From an uncultured Methylocystaceae bacterium (lineage in GTDB: Bacteria > Pseudomonadota > Alphaproteobacteria > Rhizobiales > Beijerinckiaceae): 6,234 bases of DNA. A program made the translations under genes and the position numbers. Location of the stretch: assembly GCA_945956975.1 (NCBI GenBank), contig CAMFKC010000150.1, positions 1 through 6,234 of the forward strand. The letters are read 5' to 3'. A model generated the notes under the pieces. It saw only the letters and a list, made by a program, of their open reading frames with translations. It had not been told where the DNA came from and did not search any database. Positions 1 to 6,234 of this stretch are shown here, piece by piece (position 1 is the first letter of the stretch; each line of letters starts with the position of its first letter).

Positions 1-9
1 GACGGCGGC

Positions 10-2048
10 TTGCGTTGGGTGTGGGCGCTGATTGGCGCGCTGTGCCTGATGGCGCAGGCATGGGCCGAAGTGCCGGACCCGCCTGGGCGGGTGGGCCGGA
101 TCAGCCTCGTCGAGGGGCGAATCGAAGCCTGGACGGCGGATAGCCAGGACTGGGCGCCGATCAATGTGAACATGCCGGTCACTTCCGGCGTTGGGCTCTG
201 GAGCGCGACGGACGGTCGCGCCGAGGTCCGTATCGGCAGCACCTCGGTGCGTCTGGACGCCGATTCGCAACTCAATTTCGGTCGCGTCGACGACGCCGTG
301 CTCGCCCTAGAGGTGCGGCGCGGCGTGGCCCGCGTGCGCCTGCGCAGCCTGCCGGACGACGAGCAACTGCTGATCAGCGCGGGGGGCGTGCGCATCGAAG
401 CGCAACGCGCCGGTGACTACGCGCTGGAGTACGACCCTGCCTCGCGCCGGGCATGGGTCACCGTGTTTGCCGGGCGTGCACGCGTCAGCGGCGTTGTCGA
501 GCGGCTCACGGTACTGGCGGGACAGCGAGTTGAACTCGATCTTGTGACGCAGCGTCTCGTCGCATCGGAAGAGGCCACGCGCAGCCAGTTCGACGAATGG
601 GCGGAGCGGCGTGATCGCGAGCAGGAACGGCTGGCGTCGAGCCGCTATGTGTCGCCCGAGATGACCGGCATCGAGGCGCTCGACGGGCACGGTCGTTGGG
701 AGGAAGACGGCCGCTACGGGCCGCTGTGGTATCCGGTCGCGGTGGCGCCGGGCTGGGCGCCTTACCGCTTCGGCCATTGGGCCTGGGTTGCGCCCTGGGG
801 CTGGACCTGGATTGACGATGCGCCCTGGGGCTTCGCGCCCTTCCACTACGGGCGCTGGATCATGATCGGCAGCCGCTGGGCCTGGGCGCCGGGTAGCTAC
901 GTCGCGCGCCCGGTGTATGCGCCAGCGCTGGTGGGTTTCTACGGCGGCACGCCCGGCATCGCGATCAGCGTGCGGCTCGGGCCGGTCGTCGGCTGGTTCC
1001 CGCTCGCGCCCTTCGAGGTCTATCGCCCGGCGTACGCCTACAGCGACAACTACATCCGGCGCATCAACATCACCCACGTCACGCGCATGCCACCTACGCC
1101 CGGCGGCCCGAATGGTGACTTCCCGCGCCGACCGGTCGACTATCGCTACGGCGCACAGCGTGATGCCGCCACCTTTGTATCGCGCGACGATTTCTTCCGT
1201 TCCCGCCCGATTCAACATGCCCAGGACGGTGTGCGTACCGACGTGATCCGGCACCTGCCGATCGGCGGCATGCCACCGCCCCCTCCGGGCGTCACGCCGC
1301 AGCCGCCTCGCGGCCCCGGCGGCGCGGGCTGGTCGAACGACCCGCGCCCGTCCGGCGGGCCCGGGGCTCAACCGGTACCGCCTTCCGCGCCATCGCCCGT
1401 GCCGCCGCGCATTCCGGGCGACCCACAGCGGGGGGACCTGCCGCCTACCCGATTGGCGATCCGCGCCGGGCGCCGCAAGGCTGGGGTGGCGAACGTGCAG
1501 GGCCGCAGGCGCCGACTGACCGCCCGATACCGGCTGCACCGCCCGTGCGCAGCGCGCCGGCGCCGATCATCCCGATCGAACGCGACGTGCGTCCGCAAGC
1601 CGCCCCGCCACAGCGTGAACCTGTCATGCCGAACATCGGGCCGCAACAGAACCAGCCCGGGGTCGTGCCCGGCATGCCACGGCAAGGGGCTGAGCCGGTT
1701 CATTCGGGGGCGTCGGGCGTGCCGCGCAGCAGTGACGGTGCGCGACCGCGGCGCTGGCCTCCCGCGCCGGGCAGCGAGCAGGCACCGCCGCCGCGCCCGA
1801 ACCCGAGCATGCCGCCGCGCACGATGCCGATTCCCGGCGGGGGTGGTGCTGAGGCTCAACACGGTGGCCCGCGTCCGTCTATGCCTGAGGGGCGTCCTGC
1901 CGAGCCGCGCGGTGATCGGCAGCCCATGCAGGGCGTCAATCCGCCGCCGCAGCGCGCGCCAGAGGGGGGTAACCGCGCGCATGACACGCGCGAACGCGGC
2001 CGCCCGGAACCCGAGCGGCCCCGCCGTCCGGGTCAGCAAAGCGAGTAG
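10..2048 (+). CDS. Exported FecR-like / DUF6600-type protein with Trp-rich core and Pro-rich tail; frame broken near 1430-1435
   Basis: The exact function is unknown; it is probably an envelope or periplasmic protein. A TTG at position 10 opens a signal peptide (residues 1-19, ending AQAWA before EV). The true start could lie left of the window, because the frame is open to base 1 and no ribosome site is visible. Residues about 26-165 are beta-rich and resemble a FecR-type domain. Residues about 236-315 hold repeated Trp/Gly/Pro units such as FGHWAWVAPWGWTW and FHYGRWIMIGSRWAWAPG, which are typical of DUF6600 proteins. From about residue 370 the chain becomes rich in Pro, Gly and Arg. At the G run 1430-1435 the natural Pro-rich reading jumps from frame 1 to frame 3 (PAAYPIGDP and onward) and ends at TAG 2046-2048. 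Restoring one G would give about 679 residues. Without it, frame 1 becomes Arg-rich and runs to 2253, into the antisense of rpoH. The cause could be a sequencing error or a real mutation. Family assignment is from recognition only. Confidence 0.72.
1430..1435 (+). other. G6 run at the apparent frameshift
   Basis: Six consecutive G at 1430-1435 lie where the coding character of the FecR-like gene moves by -1. Upstream frame 1 reads PSPVPPRIPGDPQRG; downstream frame 3 reads PAAYPIGDPRRAPQGWGG and stays Pro-rich to its stop at 2048. One missing G explains everything. The codons here (CGG GGG GAC) do not form a standard X-XXY-YYZ slippery heptamer, so programmed -1 frameshifting is not the first choice. 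Confidence 0.6.
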
Positions 2049-2056
2049 CAGAAAAC

Positions 2057-2082
2057 AACAAGGCCCCTTGCGGGGCCTTGTT
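2057..2082. terminator. Bidirectional intrinsic terminator between the FecR-like gene and rpoH
   Basis: A perfect inverted repeat of 11 bp (arms 2057-2067 and 2072-2082, AACAAGGCCCC with GGGGCCTTGTT) closes a 4-base loop, TTGC. It begins 8 bases after the TAG of the upstream gene and 25 bases after the rpoH stop. On the minus strand the stem is followed by GTTTTCT, so the U-rich tail is best for rpoH. On the plus strand the tail is only TTGTTCAT, so termination of the FecR-like transcript should be weaker. Confidence 0.85.
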
Positions 2083-2107
2083 CATATCGTCGGCACAGAC
2101 TGGCGAT

Positions 2108-2965
2108 TTACACGTACGCCGCCAGCGCGCCCTTCATCTTCTGCAGCGCCTTCGCCTCGATCTGGCGGATGCGTTCGGCGGAAACGCCGTACTCGCTGGC
2201 CAGCTCCTGCAGCGTGGCGCTCTCGTCGTCGGCCAGCCAACGGCGGCGGATGATCGCGCGGCTGCGCTCATCGAGCGATTCCAGCGCACTCTCCAGCCCT
2301 TCGCTTTGCAGGCGGTCGCGGCCACGTGCTTCGAGCACGGCGGTCGGTTCGGCGTTGGCGTCAGCGAGGTAGGCGATTGGAGCAACACGGCCGTCGTCGT
2401 CCTCTTCCGGGCCGAGTTCCAGCGCAACGTCGCCGCCCGAGAAGCGGGTTTCCATCTCGCGCACTTCTTCAGGCTTCACGCCCAGCACGCGGGCCATTTC
2501 GGCCACTTCGCCGGTGGTCAGCGTGCTGCTGTCGGACTTCATGCTGCGCAGATTGAAGAACAGCTTGCGCTGCGCCTTGGTGGTTGCGATCTTCACCAGA
2601 CGCCAGTTTTTCAGGATGTATTCGTGGATCTCGGCCTTGATCCAGTGGATGGCAAAGCTCACCAGGCGTACGCCGCGATCCGGGTCGTAACGCTTGACGG
2701 CCTTCATCAGGCCGACGTTGCCTTCCTGGATCAGGTCGCCGTGGGGCAGGCCATAGCCGAGATAGTTGCGAGCAACCGAAACCACCAGCCGCAGGTGCGA
2801 AAGCACCAGCTGACGCGCGGCCTCGAGATCCTGTTCATCGCGCAGCTTGCGCGCGAGCGAAAGCTCCTGCGCTTCGGTCAGGATCGGGAAGCGGTTCGCC
2901 GCCTGAACGTACTGATCCAGACTGCCCAGTGCGGACGGGACGGGGAACGACAGTGATGTGGTCAT
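2108..2965 (-). CDS. rpoH: RNA polymerase heat-shock sigma factor RpoH (sigma-32)
   Basis: RpoH directs RNA polymerase to heat-shock promoters (chaperones, proteases). The chosen start gives 285 residues, against 284 in E. coli. Visible parts are: region 1.2 near residues 15-45; region 2, with GDLIQEGNVGLMKAVKRYDP at 76-95 (core binding) and VSFAIHWIKAEIHEYILKNW at 102-121 (-10 recognition); the RpoH box QRKLFFNLR at 132-140, diagnostic for sigma-32 over other group members; and region 4.2, TLQELASEYGVSAERIRQIE, at 251-270 (-35 recognition). The ATG at 2965 is preferred because GGAGGT (2972-2977) lies 6 bases before it. The same site directly abuts the other in-frame ATG at 2971, leaving no spacer. 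The gene stands alone, with a CIRCE operator upstream and a strong hairpin terminator downstream. The likely leader is short (about 25 bases), so a long 5' thermosensor is not expected; E. coli-type thermosensing inside the coding region was not tested. Confidence 0.97.
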   Translation of the reverse strand: MTTSLSFPVPSALGSLDQYVQAANRFPILTEAQELSLARKLRDEQDLEAARQLVLSHLRLVVSVARNYLGYGLPHGDLIQEGNVGLMKAVKRYDPDRGVRLVSFAIHWIKAEIHEYILKNWRLVKIATTKAQRKLFFNLRSMKSDSSTLTTGEVAEMARVLGVKPEEVREMETRFSGGDVALELGPEEDDDGRVAPIAYLADANAEPTAVLEARGRDRLQSEGLESALESLDERSRAIIRRRWLADDESATLQELASEYGVSAERIRQIEAKALQKMKGALAAYV

Positions 2966-2971
2966 CTGCAT

Positions 2972-2977
2972 ACCTCC
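2972..2977 (-). promoter_or_regulatory. Ribosome binding site of rpoH that decides the start
   Basis: GGAGGT on the minus strand is a near-perfect Shine-Dalgarno sequence. It touches the ATG at 2971 but lies 6 bases from the ATG at 2965, so initiation at 2965 (protein beginning MTTSLSF) is favoured over MQMTTSLSF. Confidence 0.8.
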
Positions 2978-2997
2978 AACAAATTACCTCTGGAACA

Positions 2998-3027
2998 ATG
3001 TTAGCACTCGATGCTAGAGAGTGCTAA
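2998..3027 (-). promoter_or_regulatory. Putative rpoH promoter overlapped by the HrcA operator
   Basis: Reading the minus strand, TTAGCA (3022-3027) could serve as -35 and TAACAT (2998-3003) as -10, with an 18-base spacer. TG lies one base before the -10, giving an extended -10 (TGCTAACAT). Each hexamer matches the sigma-70 consensus at 4 of 6 places, so this is a moderate prediction. The predicted transcript start is near 2990, giving a leader of about 25 bases. The CIRCE arms cover the -35 and the spacer, so bound HrcA would block polymerase. Confidence 0.5.
3001..3027. promoter_or_regulatory. CIRCE element (HrcA operator) upstream of rpoH
   Basis: TTAGCACTC (3001-3009), nine spacer bases (3010-3018) and GAGTGCTAA (3019-3027) match the CIRCE consensus without a mismatch. 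CIRCE is the binding site of the heat-inducible repressor HrcA and usually precedes groESL, dnaK or hrcA. Here the next gene is rpoH, starting 36 bases away, and no chaperone gene is in the window. There is no plausible gene reading rightward from it. HrcA binding is inferred from the exact match; the hrcA gene is not in this window. Confidence 0.95.
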
Positions 3028-3125
3028 TAACGCATTTTGTTCCTGGTATTTGTGTCTGCACGCAGATCAAGGCGCTGCCGGCGCGCCGTTTGGCGGTACG
3101 CCGGGCGTCGCTCGCTACGTGGTGC

Positions 3126-3362
3126 TCAGGCGACCGGCTCGAGTTCCGAGGCGTAGAACAGCGCTTCGAGCGAAGCGCAGGCCTCGTCCGGGTCCACCTT
3201 GACGTACCACATGGCTTCACGCGCGTTGCCGCCGAGGCGGTTCTTGCGCACCAGGGTCCCGGTGCGGCCATTGAAGAAGGCGTGCCGGGCGGCAGCGCCG
3301 GCGTCGAGGTGGCCAATGCGGACGCGGTGTCCGACCTCGAAGCTATGGGTTTGCGTACTCAT
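3126..3362 (-). CDS. Small hypothetical protein, possibly SH3/KOW-like fold
   Basis: I do not recognise this gene. It encodes 78 residues starting MSTQTHSFEVGHRVRIGH. It is soluble, with no signal peptide or membrane segment. The pattern FEVGHRVRIGHLD, then FFNGRTGTLVRKN, then MWYVKVDPDE resembles the short strands and GxxGxV turn of small SH3-like or KOW-type barrels; this is a guess from pattern. The tail ASLEALFYASELEPVA is acidic and probably helical. The start at 3362 is chosen because protein-like character begins there. The same frame stays open upstream to 3710, but that stretch reads as non-coding and the next ATG (3509) would add 49 unconvincing residues. The ribosome site is weak (AGAGCGAG about 10 bases upstream). 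It ends about 100 bases before the rpoH control region and is probably a separate transcript. Confidence 0.6.
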   Translation of the reverse strand: MSTQTHSFEVGHRVRIGHLDAGAAARHAFFNGRTGTLVRKNRLGGNAREAMWYVKVDPDEACASLEALFYASELEPVA

Positions 3363-3396
3363 GTTCAGTGTTCTCGCTCTGGAAGAACGGTCGCGT

Positions 3397-3456
3397 TGTG
3401 GGAGCGCGATCGGGTTTTGTCTCTGTCGCGGATTCTTCGCTTGTGGCGAAGTCGCG
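3397..3456. repeat. Possible degenerate REP-like palindromic element
   Basis: The stretch starts TGTGGGAGCGCGAT and ends with a CTTCGC-TTGTG-GCGAAG hairpin (3435-3451) flanked by CGCG on both sides (3427-3430 and 3453-3456). The head GTGGGAGCG followed by a palindrome resembles REP elements of many proteobacteria. The match is loose and there is only one copy here, so the call is tentative. Confidence 0.25.
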
Positions 3457-3512
3457 TCTTGATAGTGTTTGACGATTTTACTCGCCGAAAATGACAAAAC
3501 GCTATCCATTTG

Positions 3513-3529
3513 GCAAGAACGCTTCTTGC
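3513..3529. repeat. Perfect 7-bp inverted repeat
   Basis: GCAAGAA (3513-3519) and TTCTTGC (3523-3529) pair around a CGC loop. There is no T-tract on either side, so it is not an obvious terminator. It could be a small operator or chance. Confidence 0.4.
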
Positions 3530-3557
3530 GTTGCAGCAAATGAAGATGGGATTGGAA

Positions 3558-3599
3558 CCAAAGAGCGTGTCCGTTCACGCTGACGGAAACGCTCTTTGG
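3558..3599 (-). terminator. Large hairpin, candidate terminator of the opp operon
   Basis: Arms 3558-3574 and 3583-3599 pair at 16 of 17 positions (the only mismatch is G3569 with A3589) around an 8-base loop. It lies about 157 bases past the oppF stop on the minus strand. The sequence leaving the stem there is TTCCAATCCC, a poor U-tract, so it may be a weak terminator, an mRNA 3'-end stabiliser, or an independent palindromic repeat. On the plus strand there is no T-tract at all. Confidence 0.4.
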
Positions 3600-3694
3600 G
3601 TGCGGGTTTCCGGGCTGGTCGAAATTTGCGTTACTGCTGTATCGGAGAGATGGCTTCGCTCGTGCTGAAATCTGTTGCGTTGCCGCAGGAGCTA

Positions 3695-3742
3695 GGCGCG
3701 CAATCCGCAATCAAGGGTTGGACTTGATGGAAATTGCGCGCC
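3695..3742 (-). repeat. Nested stem-loop just past the oppF stop
   Basis: A perfect 10-bp outer stem (GGCGCGCAAT 3695-3704 with ATTGCGCGCC 3733-3742) encloses an inner 6-bp stem (ATCAAG 3710-3715 with CTTGAT 3723-3728) and a 7-base loop. It starts 13 bases after the oppF stop. An alternative hairpin, GCGCGC (3736-3741) with GCGCGC (3747-3752), uses the same bases, so the two are mutually exclusive. No U-tract follows. A role in 3'-end protection or Rho-linked termination is inference. Confidence 0.5.
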
Positions 3743-3755
3743 TGGTGCGCGCCGT

Positions 3756-4750
<995 letters not shown>

Positions 4751-4754
<4 letters not shown>

Positions 4755-5824
4755 GCGGCGCCCTCCGTCTCGGCGCGGAGCAGATGTTCGATCGGGCGAT
4801 GGCAGGCGCGGCGGCGCTGCTCGTCGAAGTCGGTGAGCGGCGCGGGCGTCAGGCAGGCGGCGTCCCGTTCGACGCAGCGCGGCGCGAAGGGGCAGCCGGG
4901 CGGCAAGGCGAGCAGGTTGGGCGGGTTGCCGGGGATCGTGGCCAACTGGTCGCTGCCGTGGTTGTGGTCCATGCGCGGCACCGCATGCAGCAGGCCCATC
5001 GTGTAGGGGTGGCTGGGGCGGGCGAACAGCGCCTCGGCCGGGCCTTGCTCCATCACGCGGCCGGCGTACATCACCAGCACCTGATCGCAGACGCCGGCGA
5101 CGACGCCCAGATCGTGCGTGATCATGATCACCGCGGTGCCAAAGTCGCGCCGCAGCTCCTGCAAGAGCCGCAGGATCTGCGCCTGCACGGTGACGTCCAG
5201 CGCGGTGGTGGGTTCGTCGGCGATCAGGAGTTTCGGCCGGCACAGCAGCGCCATCGCAATCACCACGCGCTGGCGCATGCCGCCGGAGAATTCGTGCGGA
5301 TACATGCCGAGGCGCTTTTTCGCTTCGGCGATCTTCACCGCGTCCAGCATACGGGCGGATTCGGCGAACGCCGCCTTGCGATCCATCCCCTTGTGGAAGC
5401 GCAGCACCTCGGTCAGCTGGTCGCCGACGCTGAGGTAGGGGTTCAGCGCGGTCATCGGGTCCTGGTAGATCATCGCGATCTCGGACCCGCGGCGGCGGTT
5501 CAGCTCGGCCTCCGACAGCGCGAGCAGGTTCGCGCCGCCGTAGATCACCTCGCCGCGGGCGCGGCCGTTCTTCGCCAGCAGGCCCATCAGCGCGAAGGCG
5601 GTCTGGCTCTTGCCGGAGCCCGACTCGCCGACGATGCCCAGCGATTCGCCCTCGGCCAGGTCGAAAGAGAGGTCATTGACCGCGGCGACCTCGCCCTCGG
5701 GTGTGGCGAAGCGGACGTTTAGATTGCGGACTTGGAGCAGTGACGCGGCGGCGCGCGGCCGCCCGGAGCCGACGCGCGCCCCCTCGGGGGGCAGCGAACG
5801 AGCGTGAGCGTGGGGGTCGGTCAT
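4751..5824 (-). CDS. oppD: Peptide ABC transporter ATP-binding protein OppD/DppD
   Basis: The partner ATPase of OppF; together they form the ABC heterodimer of a peptide importer. The protein has 357 residues. Motifs: Walker A GESGSGKS 66-73, Q-loop Q121 in YQDPMTALNP, signature SGGMRQR 180-186, Walker B LLIADE 199-204 (D203, E204), TALD 207-210, and switch His H237. The C-terminal extension carries HPYTMGLLHAVPR and four cysteines, C311, C317, C324 and C341. The ABC fold begins near residue 29 (LLQVRNLNV). The first 28 residues, TDPHAHARSLPPEGARVGSG and following, are an odd low-complexity leader coded by repeat-like DNA (5752-5818). The start at 5824 is nevertheless well supported: AAGGAG (5833-5838) lies 8 bases before it and no later in-frame Met precedes the domain. 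It starts 2 bases after the oppC stop and overlaps oppF by 4 bases. Confidence 0.95.
5752..5818. repeat. Repeat-like GC-rich segment inside the 5' end of oppD
   Basis: The core is a 6-bp hairpin, GCCCCC (5778-5783) with GGGGGC (5787-5792), followed on the plus strand by AGCGAACGAGCGTGAGCG. I recall stretches of this kind, coding for peptides such as SLPPEGARV, as dispersed repeats in beta-proteobacterial genomes, but only one copy is in this window, so that is recollection and not shown here. Boundaries are approximate. In frame it supplies residues about 3-25 of OppD. Confidence 0.4.
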
Positions 5825-5826
5825 TC

Positions 5827-6234
5827 TTAGCGCTCCTTCGGGTCCAGCGCGTCGCGCAGGCCGTCGCCGATGAAGTTGAAGCAGAACAGCGTGGTGACCA
5901 GGAAGCCGGCGGGGAAGGCGAGCTCCCAGGGTGCGGCCTCGATTGCCTTGGCGCCCTGTTCAAGCAGCGCGCCCCAGGACGTCATCGGTTCCTGCACGCC
6001 CAGCCCGAGGTAGGAGAGGAAGCTCTCGAACAGGATCATCGAGGGCACCAGCAGGGTCGCGTAGACCGCCACGATGCCCAGCACATTCGGCACGATGTGG
6101 CGGGTGATGATGCCCCAGCGCGACACGCCGCAGACCCGCGCCGCTTCTACGAACTCCTTGCGCTTCAGCGACAGCGTCTGGCCGCGCACGATGCGCGCCA
6201 TGTCGAGCCAGCTGACCGCGCCGATCGCGAGGAA
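5827..6234 (-). CDS. oppC: Peptide ABC transporter permease OppC/DppC, C-terminal part (5' end outside the window)
   Basis: An inner-membrane permease of the peptide importer. Only the last 135 residues are present; the reading frame is open through 6234 (FLAIGAVSWLDMARIVRGQT), so the Met at 6201 is internal and not the start. The cytoplasmic EAA loop that docks on the ATPases is visible as EAARVCGVSRWGIITRHIVP, followed by a membrane segment (NVLGIVAVYATLLVPSMILF), the conserved ESFLSYLGLGVQEPMTSWG, and a last membrane segment (WELAFPAGFLVTTLFCFNFI). It ends in LRDALDPKER, a typical OppC/DppC terminus. The TAA stop lies 2 bases before the oppD start, and the oppD ribosome site lies within the final codons. 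The peptide-binding protein and OppB are expected further right. Confidence 0.95.
   Translation of the reverse strand, partial: FLAIGAVSWLDMARIVRGQTLSLKRKEFVEAARVCGVSRWGIITRHIVPNVLGIVAVYATLLVPSMILFESFLSYLGLGVQEPMTSWGALLEQGAKAIEAAPWELAFPAGFLVTTLFCFNFIGDGLRDALDPKER

Larger units (their letters stand above)
3363..3755. other. Gene-free stretch with several inverted repeats
   Basis: This 393-base interval between oppF and the small hypothetical gene is less GC-rich than its surroundings and contains no ORF I would accept. It holds a short hairpin at 3435-3451 (CTTCGC/GCGAAG), another at 3513-3529 (GCAAGAA/TTCTTGC, 3-base loop), and larger ones at 3558-3599 and 3695-3742. A TAAAAT hexamer on the minus strand, near 3476-3481, could be a -10 for the small gene, but I see no convincing -35. 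Confidence 0.6.

Noticed and set aside
1428..1437. Programmed -1 ribosomal frameshift in the FecR-like gene
   Set aside because: The codons CGG GGG GAC do not make a standard slippery heptamer, and a single missing G is simpler. Not fully excluded.
307..1539. Long minus-strand open frame opposite the FecR-like gene
   Set aside because: Arg/Ala/Pro-rich shadow typical of GC-rich DNA. The plus strand has a signal peptide and family-like Trp repeats.
1436..2253. Frame 1 continuation of the FecR-like gene to 2253
   Set aside because: It becomes Arg-rich with no Pro/Gly pattern, crosses the terminator hairpin and overlaps rpoH in antisense. Frame 3 keeps the character of the protein to a stop at 2048.
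2078..2956. 292-residue plus-strand open frame opposite rpoH
   Set aside because: It is the antisense shadow of a clear sigma-32 gene.
3363..3710. N-terminal extension of the small hypothetical gene (up to 194 residues)
   Set aside because: The added part has no ribosome site at its ATGs, non-coding composition, and spans the inverted repeats.
4755..5243. Upstream extension of the oppF frame (495 residues in all)
   Set aside because: It overlaps oppD in another frame and has no domain. The ATG at 4754 has a ribosome site and the ABC fold begins right after it.

Overview
The window is GC-rich and reads as an ordinary bacterial chromosome. The sigma-32 sequence, its pairing with a CIRCE operator, and the codon use suggest a beta-proteobacterium, possibly of the Rhodocyclales (Azoarcus/Thauera type). 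That placement is inferred from protein character, not from a search.

Layout. Positions 10-2048 (+) carry an exported FecR-like protein with a Trp-rich middle and a Pro-rich tail (DUF6600-type). Its reading frame breaks at a run of six G at 1430-1435. It converges on rpoH (2108-2965, -), the heat-shock sigma factor. A perfect 11-bp hairpin (2057-2082) lies between the two stop codons and probably terminates both. A perfect CIRCE element, the operator of the HrcA repressor, overlaps the likely rpoH promoter at 3001-3027. Next come a small unrecognised gene (3126-3362, -) and about 390 bases without a convincing gene but with several inverted repeats. The remainder is the 3' part of an oligopeptide/dipeptide ABC importer operon on the minus strand: the end of the permease oppC (5827 to beyond the right edge), then the ATPases oppD (4751-5824) and oppF (3756-4754).

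How the genes work together. OppC, OppD and OppF are parts of one peptide importer. Their genes are packed tightly: a 2-base gap between oppC and oppD, and an ATGA overlap between oppD and oppF. The binding protein and the other permease would lie beyond 6234. RpoH stands alone as a monocistronic unit, and its operator implies that HrcA represses the sigma factor gene. That would place the two classic heat-shock circuits (HrcA/CIRCE and sigma-32) in series.

I found no new multi-gene system, no mobile element with a transposase, no CRISPR array and no RNA gene. The points most worth attention are CIRCE over rpoH, the frame break in the FecR-like gene, and a repeat-like, low-complexity segment translated as the N-terminus of OppD.
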